DNA of 6,769 bases from Candidatus Aminicenantota bacterium. GTDB lineage: Bacteria; Acidobacteriota; Aminicenantia; UBA2199. The position numbers and the translations under genes were made by a program. Positions 1-6,474 of the stretch are shown here, piece after piece. Position 1 is the first letter of the stretch; each line of letters begins with the position of its first letter. A model generated the notes under the pieces. It did no database searches. It was not told the origin of the DNA and saw only the letters and a list, made by a program, of their open reading frames with translations. The stretch spans positions 1 to 6,769 of the forward strand of contig JAUXFB010000071.1 of the NCBI GenBank assembly GCA_030620255.1, in the 5' to 3' direction.

Positions 1-1026
1 CCCATCGCCAAAATAATTGTTTTTCTTTTCCTTGTGATCAACTTTATGAATCTTTGTCTTGTTAATTATATCATCTTTATTTATTTTTGCTAAAACATTC
101 CAGTTTCCTTTTAAAGTCTCCTCCCATTCAGTTTCATCCCTTAAAGTAATACATAGCTTATCCAGAAAATATGCTTCTTTTTGTAATCCCCCGGAATCAG
201 TTAACACTTTTTTTGAATTTTTCACTAAATCCAACATTTCCAGATATTCAACCGGAGAAATAAAATTTATATTTTTAAAATTATTTTTATTTATTTGATA
301 TTTATTCATTGAATTCTCTGTCCGGGGATGTAAGGGTAAAAGAACCGGCAATTCTAATTCATTTAATGCATTAAATATTATACTCAGCTTAATTTTATTA
401 TCTGTATTTTCAGCTCTATGAATTGTTGCTAAAAAATATTTGTGTGGGGATATATTATTTTTTTTTAAAATATTCGAATTTTTCGCTGCCTTTCCTGAAA
501 AGCACAAAACACTGTCATACATAATATCACCCACCTGATAAACATTCTTTTTTACCCCTTCATTTTTCAGATTTTCAACAGCATTTTTTGTAGGGCAGAA
601 TAATATGTCAGACAAATGATCTGTAAGAATTCTGTTTTTTTCTTCAGGCATCCTTTTATTAAAACTCCTTAGCCCTGCTTCAATATGTGCAAGTTTTATA
701 TTTAACTTTGAGGCAGCTAAGGCTCCAGCCAAGGTTGTATTGGTGTCTCCAAAAACAATTACAAAATCAGGCTGCATCTTTATTAATTGTTCCTCAAGTT
801 TTATTAACATTTCGCCTGTTTGCTTACCATGATTTGAAGAACCTATATCCAAATTTATATCCGGTTTTGGAATATTTAATTTTTCAAAAAAAACTGCTGA
901 CATATTTGCATCATAATGTTGCCCGGTATGGATTATCACCTCATTGTGGTTTTTTCTTAGAACTTTTGAAAGAGGAGCTAATTTTATAAATTGTGGTCTT
1001 GCACCAACAATGCTAACAATGTTCAT
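1..1026 (-). CDS. wecB: UDP-N-acetylglucosamine 2-epimerase family protein, non-hydrolysing (3' end cut by window edge)
   Basis: The reverse strand from the ATG at 1026 is open for 342 codons to the window edge. The protein begins MNIVSIVGARPQFIKLAPLS, the family's N-terminal nucleotide-binding signature. Further hallmarks are HTGQHYD (about 33-39), FGDTNTT (D94), HIEAGLRSF (E116), MPEEKNR (E128), HRAEN (H203), TDSGGLQKEAYF (276-287) and the late YFGDG (338-342). By alignment from memory, D94, E116, E128 and H203 match E. coli WecB catalytic D95, E117, E131 and H213. Family members run about 355-380 residues, so only some 15-25 are missing. These cytoplasmic enzymes invert C2 of UDP-HexNAc sugars, for example UDP-GlcNAc to UDP-ManNAc. 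RDETEW (296-301), where WecB has RxxTERPE, and RSFNKRMPEE recall the WbpI-like branch acting on UDP-GlcNAc3NAcA, so the exact substrate is open. The start is supported by AGGTGA five bases upstream. Family call is firm; the symbol is provisional. Confidence 0.95.
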   Translation of the reverse strand, partial: MNIVSIVGARPQFIKLAPLSKVLRKNHNEVIIHTGQHYDANMSAVFFEKLNIPKPDINLDIGSSNHGKQTGEMLIKLEEQLIKMQPDFVIVFGDTNTTLAGALAASKLNIKLAHIEAGLRSFNKRMPEEKNRILTDHLSDILFCPTKNAVENLKNEGVKKNVYQVGDIMYDSVLCFSGKAAKNSNILKKNNISPHKYFLATIHRAENTDNKIKLSIIFNALNELELPVLLPLHPRTENSMNKYQINKNNFKNINFISPVEYLEMLDLVKNSKKVLTDSGGLQKEAYFLDKLCITLRDETEWEETLKGNWNVLAKINKDDIINKTKIHKVDHKEKKNNYFGDG

Positions 1027-1031
1027 ACATT

Positions 1032-1037
1032 TCACCT
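1032..1037 (-). promoter_or_regulatory. Shine-Dalgarno AGGTGA for the epimerase gene, overlapping the relic's stop codon
   Basis: The reverse strand reads AGGTGA, five bases before the ATG at 1026. Its last three bases are the TGA that ends the glycosyltransferase relic upstream. The site is a strong match to the ribosome-binding consensus and fixes the epimerase start. It also suggests the two reading frames were once translationally coupled. Confidence 0.75.
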
Positions 1038-1345
1038 GATATTATTATCTATTTCCTTTATGACTTTTACTAATTTATCCACCAAAACTGGAATACTGTG
1101 AAACTTTTCTACATATTCTCTTCCTCTTCTCCCCATCTCATTTCTATCTTTCTCGGAATAATTATATAATTTAATTACCGCATCTGCAATGGCTCGAGAA
1201 TTTTCTGCTTTTCCGGTCCATCTCCAACCAGCCTGAACTCTATATCATCATATCCCAGTTCACCTACCATTTTAGCTGCTTCCATTAATATATGTAACCC
1301 ATTTGCCATTCCATGAGCACCAATAATAAAATGTCTTTCACTCAT
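1032..1345 (-). pseudogene. Relic of a WbuB-like GT4 glycosyltransferase (N-terminal domain lost, internal deletion and frameshift)
   Basis: Two out-of-phase pieces of one GT4 C-terminal domain lie here. The first, from ATG 1345 to TAA 1175, encodes 56 residues including GAHGMANGLHILMEAAK and RLVGDGPEK, the start of the second Rossmann domain in WbuB-like enzymes. At about 1203-1213 homology jumps to another frame encoding AENSRAIADAVIKLY and about 43 further residues, the domain's C-terminal end, stopping at TGA 1032. Compared with the neighbour at 1424-2700, roughly 85 residues between VGDG and PENS are missing, including the KLFEYM donor-site segment. The N-terminal acceptor domain, about 240 residues, is absent too, because only 78 nt separate this piece from the previous gene. 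An AAAGGT sits upstream of ATG 1345, so a short peptide could be made, but an active enzyme is not plausible. Its composition is less AT-rich than the gene upstream. Confidence 0.8.
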
Positions 1346-1414
1346 TTATATTACCTTTAAATTTTTCCATAGTAGCTTTACCTCTCTGAGTAATTCCTTC
1401 CTTTTTATATACAT
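1346..1414 (-). other. Possible 22-codon leader-like ORF between the glycosyltransferase and the relic
   Basis: In the 78-nt gap between the stop at 1424 and the relic's ATG at 1345 there is an ATG-started frame of 22 codons (MYIKRKELLREVKLLWKNLK, then VI). It ends in TAA directly abutting the relic's ATG (TAAATG). The peptide is rich in lysine, arginine and leucine and could form a basic amphipathic helix. I recognise no family, and there is no good ribosome-binding site in front of its ATG. It may be chance, or the decayed remainder of the relic's lost upstream part. Confidence 0.2.
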
Positions 1415-1423
1415 TTTATTTTT

Positions 1424-2068
1424 TTATTCAAAAACAAATTTCATAAATTCCTTGGCTAAAATATTCCATTCATGTTTGTCTTTTACATATTTTAAGCCTT
1501 TTATTCCTATTTCTTCCCTTTCAGTTTTTGACATATAAAATAATTTTAAAATTGCATCCGCTAATGACTGAGAATTTTCAGGTTCTATAACAATACCTGC
1601 TCCTGATTCTTTTACAGGATTATATTCTGCATCAACAGAAAAAACAATAGGCCTTTTACTGGCCATATACTCAAATAATTTATTAAAACTAAACCCGTAT
1701 TTATATAAATTTTTGACATTCTTTGTGCCAATCCAAAATATATCGGCTAAAAATAAAACTCCTGGAACATCTTTTTTCTTAATTTCATCAAAAAAAATTA
1801 CATTATTTAAATTTAATTTTTTCTTTAAATTTATTAATTGTTTTTTTCTTACTCCCTCTCCTATAATTAATAACTTTATCTTATTTGTTTTTTGCCCTAT
1901 TATTTTTCCTGCCCTTAAAAATGTTTCAACATTGTTTGCCAATCCAAGAGCTCCTGTATACATTATCTTAAAATAATCTTTAGAAATTTTATCCTCAAAT
2001 AACTTAAATCTCTCTGTAGTAAGATTTTTAAAATTATTATAGTTTATACCATTGGGAATCCAGATTAT
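1424..2068 (-). CDS. GT4 glycosyltransferase, WbuB-like: C-terminal (nucleotide-sugar binding) half of a frameshifted gene
   Basis: This is the second half of the gene that begins at 2700, lying one base out of phase after the A-tract at 2068-2078. From 2068 it reads IIWIPNGINYNNF, the usual inter-domain segment of GT4 enzymes. It continues through MYTGALGLANNVETFLRAGK, LLIIGEGVRK, NKLFEYMASKRPIVFSV and IEPENSQSLADAILKLF to the stop at 1424. These are the expected motifs of a complete GT4 donor-binding domain in order, with no other lesion. The first ATG in this frame (1963) lies inside the conserved core and has no ribosome-binding site, so I reject it as a true start. With one base restored, the two halves give about 425 residues, close to the family's usual 400-420. 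Donor and acceptor are unknown. The conceptual gene is clear; whether an intact protein is made is not. Confidence 0.85.
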   Translation of the reverse strand: MIWIPNGINYNNFKNLTTERFKLFEDKISKDYFKIMYTGALGLANNVETFLRAGKIIGQKTNKIKLLIIGEGVRKKQLINLKKKLNLNNVIFFDEIKKKDVPGVLFLADIFWIGTKNVKNLYKYGFSFNKLFEYMASKRPIVFSVDAEYNPVKESGAGIVIEPENSQSLADAILKLFYMSKTEREEIGIKGLKYVKDKHEWNILAKEFMKFVFE

Positions 2069-2700
2069 TTTTTTTTTTCTATTTTCTTTTCCACATAATA
2101 TTCTTTAGCACCAGGCAGAACAGTAATTATTTTTTCTGCTCTTTTAGCCAAAAATTTTTCTAAGAAATAAAATACAGCTATTACAGGATGATATTTTGAG
2201 ATTTTACGAAATTCAATAAGTGTCGCTGGCCATAAATCCCTAACTTCCATGATAAATTTCGCTTTATTTTTTCTGGATACAACAAGAGCAGAAAGCACAG
2301 CAAACAAATGAACTGATGAACCCATTACCACATCCGGTTTTTCAAGGATTGAGTTTTTTCTTAGTTTTTTGGCTACCCTTATCACTCTAAAACTATAAAC
2401 AAACATATTTAAAATTCTTTTCCAATTATTCTTTTTATACTTGGTAGTCTTTATCCATACAATTTTAATATTACTTATATTTTCCATTAAATAATTTTTA
2501 CCTATATAATCTTTCATTTCCTTTAAAATAAAATGACTGTAACTTGATGCAAACAAAACAAGATTATTTCCCTGATTCGCCAATTCTAATGCAAGATCGT
2601 AATGTCTTGTCCCTCCTGTCATATCAGGGGTTACTACATAATGATTAAAAATCCATATATTTTTTTTACATTCTAATAATTTATTTTTTTTTTCTATCAC
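2065..2700 (-). CDS. GT4 glycosyltransferase, WbuB-like: N-terminal half, ended early by a frameshift
   Basis: This frame encodes the N-terminal acceptor-binding domain of a WbuB-like GT4 glycosyltransferase, a cytoplasmic enzyme family that adds a sugar to a lipid-linked repeat unit. Visible motifs are IWIFNHYVVTPDMTGGTRHY (15-34), FASSYSHF (50-57), MGSSVHLFAVLSAL (126-139), EVRDLWPATL (152-161) and ITVLPGAKEYY (192-202). The frame stops after 211 residues in a KKK run, immediately past an 11-A tract, and homology carries on one base out of phase at 2068. The start is a GTG at 2700 whose bases overlap the upstream TGA (GTGA). No ATG lies between it and the first conserved motif at residue 15, and GGGA upstream is only a weak ribosome-binding site, so coupling to the upstream gene is likely. 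The same codons contain a second long A-tract (2684-2693). Family call is firm; the sugar is unknown. Confidence 0.85.
   Translation of the reverse strand: MIEKKNKLLECKKNIWIFNHYVVTPDMTGGTRHYDLALELANQGNNLVLFASSYSHFILKEMKDYIGKNYLMENISNIKIVWIKTTKYKKNNWKRILNMFVYSFRVIRVAKKLRKNSILEKPDVVMGSSVHLFAVLSALVVSRKNKAKFIMEVRDLWPATLIEFRKISKYHPVIAVFYFLEKFLAKRAEKIITVLPGAKEYYVEKKIEKKK
2068..2078 (-). repeat. Run of 11 A (coding strand) at the glycosyltransferase frameshift
   Basis: The coding strand reads ATAG, then eleven A, then TAATCTGG. In the upstream frame this is E-K-K-K-stop. With twelve A (or nine) it becomes E-K-K-K-I-I-W-I-P-N-G, with 12 As, and joins the two glycosyltransferase halves exactly. Tracts of this length are prone to replication slippage, polymerase slippage and sequencing miscounts, so the tract by itself explains the apparent break. 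Confidence 0.9.
2684..2693 (-). repeat. Run of 10 A (coding strand) just after the glycosyltransferase start codon
   Basis: Codons 3-6 of the WbuB-like glycosyltransferase lie in a run of ten A. It is flanked by ATAG and TAA, the same flanks as the 11-A tract at 2068-2078. The frame is intact here (GTG-ATA-GAA-AAA-AAA-AAT). A one-base change would end translation almost at once, making it a possible on/off site. Confidence 0.6.
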
Positions 2701-3860
2701 CGGCTGATTCCCACTAAAAACGAGATATTGTTATTATTTTTATTTCTTTCAGATATTGTTTCTGTATAAATTTTTATCATTTGTTGTAGATTCTCCTGCC
2801 AGTCATAAAACTTTTTTACCCTTTGCCTACCTGCTTTACCCAAGGTTTTTCTTAAATTCTGATCAAAGATTAATTTTTCAATCATTTCTGCTGTTTTTTC
2901 CGGGTTTTTTGGAGGAACAACCAATCCTGTCTCCAAATCTTCAACGACTTCAGGTAATCCTCCAACATTTGAAACAACCACCGCCTTCTCACAGGCACTT
3001 GCTTCAATTACCGCTACACCAAAACTTTCACAATTTGATATTGAAATGGCTAGGAAAATTGATAACATATTATGATATTTAGGGACTTCAGTGTGTTTGA
3101 TCCTACCTGCAAAAATCACCTTATTTTTAATATCAAGCTTGCTTACTAATTTCTTCAAATCTTCTTCCTGACTTCCATTTCCTACAATTAATAACCTTAA
3201 TGGTAACCTCGGATGTCTACTTGATACTATTTGAAATGCTCTGATTAGATAATCAATGCCATATTTTTTTTCTAATGCTTTTATTGTTCCAACAACAATA
3301 TCCTTTTCTCCGAATATTGATTCAACCTTCATGGGTTTAAAAATATTCAGATCAACCCCAAATGGTGTAACCTGGATTTCTTTATTAGTATATCTTTGGG
3401 TTTCTTTTGCCATAATATTGGAAGTTGAAAGGATTTTATCCGCTTTTTTTAAATTAAATTTAATTAATCTTTTATGTAAAAAAGATTTGCGGGGAAAATT
3501 GAAAATATCTGAACCCCAAACGGAAATGATCAAAGGATGAAAACCACTTAAAGCTCCTAATAAACCATAGCTGGAGGCATAATGAGCATGTACTATATCA
3601 GGTTTATAACTTTTTATTATTTTTTTTATAGCTGGAAGAGCTTTTAAATATCTTAGCTTGGTCACATTACCTTCTTTTCCCATTATAATGTTACGTTTAT
3701 ATCCCAGAGAATATACTTTTATATTTTCAAAATTCTCATAATCAGATTTATCATAATCAGATAGCCCAAAGATGAAAATATCAACATCTTTTTTGGCAAG
3801 AGATTTTGCCCATTTTATAGTATGGATAGAACTGGGGCTCGCTAATAATAATAACTTCAT
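2697..3860 (-). CDS. GT4 family glycosyltransferase
   Basis: This is a complete 387-residue GT4 (GT-B fold, retaining) glycosyltransferase, close to the family's usual length. The N-terminal domain starts MKLLLLASPSSIHTIKWAKS and has VHAHYASSYGLLGALSG (90-106) and SVWGSDIF (113-120), typical of bacterial polysaccharide enzymes. TPFGVDLNIFKP (165-176) is the inter-domain link. The donor-binding domain shows GTIKALEKKYGIDYLIRAF (191-209), LLIVGNGSQEEDL (223-235), FAGRIKHTEVPKYH (250-263) and the family's E-x7-E motif as E278 to E286 in ESFGVAVIEA, followed by NVGGLPEVV. It should act on the inner membrane face, adding one sugar to the lipid-linked repeat unit; donor and linkage cannot be read. 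The ATG overlaps the upstream stop (ATGA) and has no clear ribosome-binding site, so translational coupling is likely. The asparagine-rich tail (about 371-387) lies beyond the conserved fold. Confidence 0.93.
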   Translation of the reverse strand: MKLLLLASPSSIHTIKWAKSLAKKDVDIFIFGLSDYDKSDYENFENIKVYSLGYKRNIIMGKEGNVTKLRYLKALPAIKKIIKSYKPDIVHAHYASSYGLLGALSGFHPLIISVWGSDIFNFPRKSFLHKRLIKFNLKKADKILSTSNIMAKETQRYTNKEIQVTPFGVDLNIFKPMKVESIFGEKDIVVGTIKALEKKYGIDYLIRAFQIVSSRHPRLPLRLLIVGNGSQEEDLKKLVSKLDIKNKVIFAGRIKHTEVPKYHNMLSIFLAISISNCESFGVAVIEASACEKAVVVSNVGGLPEVVEDLETGLVVPPKNPEKTAEMIEKLIFDQNLRKTLGKAGRQRVKKFYDWQENLQQMIKIYTETISERNKNNNNISFLVGISR

Positions 3861-4960
3861 ATTTCTAAATCGGTAATATTACACAAATCATTTTTAACAT
3901 CAACAGCTCTTACTTCCCAAGTGTTTTGTGGAATTATTTTTTCTATATTTTTTATTTTCTTTTTTATTTCATTCTTACTATTTTTTAAATTCTTTATTAA
4001 ATTGTATAGTTCATTTTCATCATAATCAATTACCCAGCCAATATTGTTTTTTTCTACAAAATCACCAGTTGCGATTGCTCTAACCGCAATTATAGGTTTT
4101 TTGTAAGAAATATATTCAAAAAGTTTCGTTGGCATAGCAAATTGAGAGTAATCTATTGGTTTTGTAAATAATACAGCAATATCTGATCTTAAAAAATCCT
4201 CTTCTAATTCATTACTGTTTTTATGAAAAATCTCAATTGAATTATTCAAATATTTTTCATAATAAATTCTATTATTTTTCCAATCCTCAGCTCTAGTACA
4301 TAATCTAAAATTTAAATCTTTAAATTTAGCAATTGTTTTAAAAAACATATTTAGATCATAAAAAGGGCCCAGTCCGCCAACATAAATAAAGGAGATGGGA
4401 TCACTACTTTTATTTGATAAAAAATTCTTACGATCTACTCCCGGAGGCAGAGCTTTTATTTTTTTTTTAAATCTGAAGGGGATGAATGAATACATTTTTC
4501 TTGATGGGAGATACAGTATATCCACCAGTCTTTTATATTGCCATAAATCAAATTTGTAAAACAATCGTAAAATAGCTCTTTTTAAGAGAGAGAGCCCCTC
4601 TTTACCTTCTTTAAATTTCCAATAAATATCTCTATAAAAAAGACCAATCTTTATCTGATTTTTTTTACAAAATCTAAGAAAATTAAAATCAAGAAAAGGA
4701 AAAAGGGGGAAGTGATGTTTTTCAGTTAATAAAGTTGGTGTGGTTGAACTTTCGGAATATACAAAATCGTATTTAACTCCTGTTTTTATATTTTTTTTTA
4801 TTTTTTTTATCTGTTCTCTTCTAGTTACTCCATATCCCATAACACAATCTACTTTATACCCAATGGACTTAAAGGCATTCAACATTTTTATCGGTCTGAG
4901 GTGACTTCCAGAGGACACCTTTGGATTTACATAGTATGGAACATGGAATATCATTCGCAC
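3857..4960 (-). CDS. Divergent GT4-like glycosyltransferase (GTG start)
   Basis: This 367-residue protein begins MRMIFHVPYYVNPKVSSGSH, as many GT4-like polysaccharide enzymes do, followed by LRPIKMLNAFKSIGY. ALPPGVDRKNF (170-180) is the usual inter-domain segment, SFIYVGGLGPFYDLNMFFK (190-208) opens the donor domain, and PTKLFEYISYKKPIIAV (277-293) is the donor-site helix carrying the conserved glutamate. The classical E-x7-E spacing is not clear, so GT4 membership is by fold-like motifs, not a full signature. I chose GTG 4960 because AAAAGGTGA ends six bases upstream. The TTG at 4966 would abut that site, and the ATG at 4954 is twelve bases away, which is too far. It ends in an ATGA overlap with the next glycosyltransferase. 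It is very AT-rich, lysine- and asparagine-heavy, and contains an in-frame run of ten A (4459-4468). Role inferred: one sugar addition in repeat-unit assembly; substrate unknown. Confidence 0.85.
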   Translation of the reverse strand: MRMIFHVPYYVNPKVSSGSHLRPIKMLNAFKSIGYKVDCVMGYGVTRREQIKKIKKNIKTGVKYDFVYSESSTTPTLLTEKHHFPLFPFLDFNFLRFCKKNQIKIGLFYRDIYWKFKEGKEGLSLLKRAILRLFYKFDLWQYKRLVDILYLPSRKMYSFIPFRFKKKIKALPPGVDRKNFLSNKSSDPISFIYVGGLGPFYDLNMFFKTIAKFKDLNFRLCTRAEDWKNNRIYYEKYLNNSIEIFHKNSNELEEDFLRSDIAVLFTKPIDYSQFAMPTKLFEYISYKKPIIAVRAIATGDFVEKNNIGWVIDYDENELYNLIKNLKNSKNEIKKKIKNIEKIIPQNTWEVRAVDVKNDLCNITDLEI

Positions 4961-4966
4961 TAACAA

Positions 4967-4975
4967 TCACCTTTT
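4967..4975 (-). promoter_or_regulatory. Shine-Dalgarno AAAAGGTGA deciding the GTG start at 4960
   Basis: In the 56-nt gap after the flippase stop, the coding strand reads AAAAGGTGA, then TTGTTA, then GTG. The six-base spacer favours GTG 4960 over the adjacent TTG and the more distant ATG. The rest of the gap is AT-rich, and I see no convincing promoter or terminator in it. Confidence 0.65.
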
Positions 4976-5016
4976 AATTGCTAATTTTTATTAACATATA
5001 AATTACCATCAAACAC

Positions 5017-6468
5017 TTATTGATTTTTCCTCAGCTTTTTTTTTGCTACTTGAAAAAAACCTGATATATTTCCTTCTTTAAATAAAGCCAGAAGTGACAG
5101 ATATATTACAACACAGACTCCAGCTTTTAGACCAAAACCCCAAACATCATCTACAGCTGGCAATAAAATTATAACTATCAGCATAACCCCAGCAGCAATG
5201 ATGGTTTTGAATAAGGTAAGCCAGGGAAATTCAATGGGGAATTTTTTTTCTTTTTTAATAACTATATAAGAAATCGACAGATAACAGAAATAGGAAATCA
5301 AAGTTGAATAGGCAGCTCCTTTGATACCAAAATTGGGGATTAAAATAATATTTAAAATAATATTAATTATAACCGAAATTAATAAAAAATAAAAAATCTT
5401 TTTTGAATTTTCTATTAATAAAAAGACCTTTACAACATAATGACTCAATCCCAGGATAAATATTCCGGCAGCTATTAACCCAAGAATAACATAACAACCC
5501 TGATATTTGTCCCCCAAAAAAACCAGACAAAATTCCTTTGCCATTCCCCAGAGTATCATCAGAACCGGTACTAAAAACACAAAATAAATACTTATATAAT
5601 TTTTTAAACTTTTCCCGGCAGCAGATTTACCTTCATTTTCAAAGGTTTTGATAATTGCCGGGTAAGCAGGGAGTAATAATACCATAAAAATATTCTGAAT
5701 ACTCATCTCTGAAATTTTATAACCAAGGGAATATATTCCCAAATCATGTGGACCTAAAAATTGTACGATACAGAATTTGTCAATTACAGCAAGCAACCGC
5801 CCCATAATAAAGACGCCGGTTAAAGGAAGACCGAACTTCATAGATGCCCTAACCAGGCTGAAAGAAATTATCGGTTTAATTGCCTTTTGCTTTAAGTAAG
5901 AAAATAATTCGATCATAATAAAAATCAAATAAGTTAGAAGTAATGAAGCAACTAAACCATTCACATGCAAATTAGTACAATATAAAACCAGTATCGCAAA
6001 CAGTAACTTCCCGACTGCAAAAAGAGAACAAACTAATGAATATTTAGTTTTTTGAAAGCTTGCTCTGTTCAAAGTAAGGAATAAATCATACAATGGTTTT
6101 AATATAATCAACCAAAGGCCAATTGGCATTAATTTTAATAGTTTTTGGTCAATAAAACCAGATAAAAAGGGGGCGATCAAAAAATAAACTGCTATAATAA
6201 GTAAGCCGACTAAAACAATGATGATAGTATAGGTGGAGAGGAATTCTTCTTTTTTTTGTTTGTTATACCTTTCATAATATCTCAGTGCTGATTCGTTAAT
6301 CCATTGGAAAAGAGTGGTTCCAATAATTGTTGTAATTATTATAATCAATGTATAGTAACCATATTCGGCGGGGTCCAACATTCTTGAAAATATTAATATA
6401 TTTAACAAGAAAGCAGTAATTGCCGGGACTGCACGAGCTGGTAAATACAATAAAATATCTTTTAACAT
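5017..6468 (-). CDS. wzx: Wzx-type polysaccharide repeat-unit flippase (MOP superfamily)
   Basis: This is a complete 483-residue, very hydrophobic protein with about 12-14 predicted membrane helices, the normal size for Wzx/RfbX flippases of the MOP superfamily. The start resembles the family (LPARAVPAITAFLLNILIFS, then RMLDPAEYGYYTL at about 29-41). Other hallmarks are RLLAVIDKFCIVQFLGPHDL (224-243), with the charged residues typical of the central helices, GIYSLGYKISE (244-254), LLLPAYPAIIK (264-274) and, late, LIPNFGIKGAAYSTLISY (376-393). It should sit in the cytoplasmic membrane and move undecaprenyl-diphosphate-linked repeat units to the outer face. Its neighbours (polymerase-like protein before it, glycosyltransferases after it) support that role. 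The ATG follows the upstream gene's tandem TAATAA by only a few bases and lacks a visible Shine-Dalgarno, so it probably depends on coupling. Family is confident; the symbol reflects function by family, not a specific orthologue. Confidence 0.93.
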   Translation of the reverse strand: MLKDILLYLPARAVPAITAFLLNILIFSRMLDPAEYGYYTLIIIITTIIGTTLFQWINESALRYYERYNKQKKEEFLSTYTIIIVLVGLLIIAVYFLIAPFLSGFIDQKLLKLMPIGLWLIILKPLYDLFLTLNRASFQKTKYSLVCSLFAVGKLLFAILVLYCTNLHVNGLVASLLLTYLIFIMIELFSYLKQKAIKPIISFSLVRASMKFGLPLTGVFIMGRLLAVIDKFCIVQFLGPHDLGIYSLGYKISEMSIQNIFMVLLLPAYPAIIKTFENEGKSAAGKSLKNYISIYFVFLVPVLMILWGMAKEFCLVFLGDKYQGCYVILGLIAAGIFILGLSHYVVKVFLLIENSKKIFYFLLISVIINIILNIILIPNFGIKGAAYSTLISYFCYLSISYIVIKKEKKFPIEFPWLTLFKTIIAAGVMLIVIILLPAVDDVWGFGLKAGVCVVIYLSLLALFKEGNISGFFQVAKKKLRKNQ

Positions 6469-6474
6469 TTTTTA

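Noticed and set aside
59..298. Open frame on the plus strand
   Set aside because: It lies antisense to the well-conserved epimerase gene, and its phenylalanine- and serine-rich product looks like the shadow of an AT-rich minus-strand gene.
687..989. Open frame on the plus strand
   Set aside because: It is antisense to the epimerase catalytic core (FGDT, HIEAGLR); no family resemblance and no ribosome-binding site seen.
1961..1963. ATG at 1963 as the start of a separate short glycosyltransferase
   Set aside because: Conserved sequence continues upstream in the same frame (IIWIPNGINYNNF) to the A-tract at 2068, and no ribosome-binding site precedes the ATG.
1713..1976. Open frame on the plus strand
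   Set aside because: It is antisense to the glycosyltransferase donor domain; composition is that of a shadow frame.
2756..3540. Two plus-strand open frames (2756-3082 and 3256-3540)
   Set aside because: Both are antisense to the intact GT4 glycosyltransferase and have no recognisable domains.
4967..5016. Possible promoter or terminator between the flippase and the next glycosyltransferase
   Set aside because: The gap is AT-rich, but I see no well-spaced -35/-10 pair and no stem followed by a T-run on the coding strand; only the ribosome-binding site is supportable.
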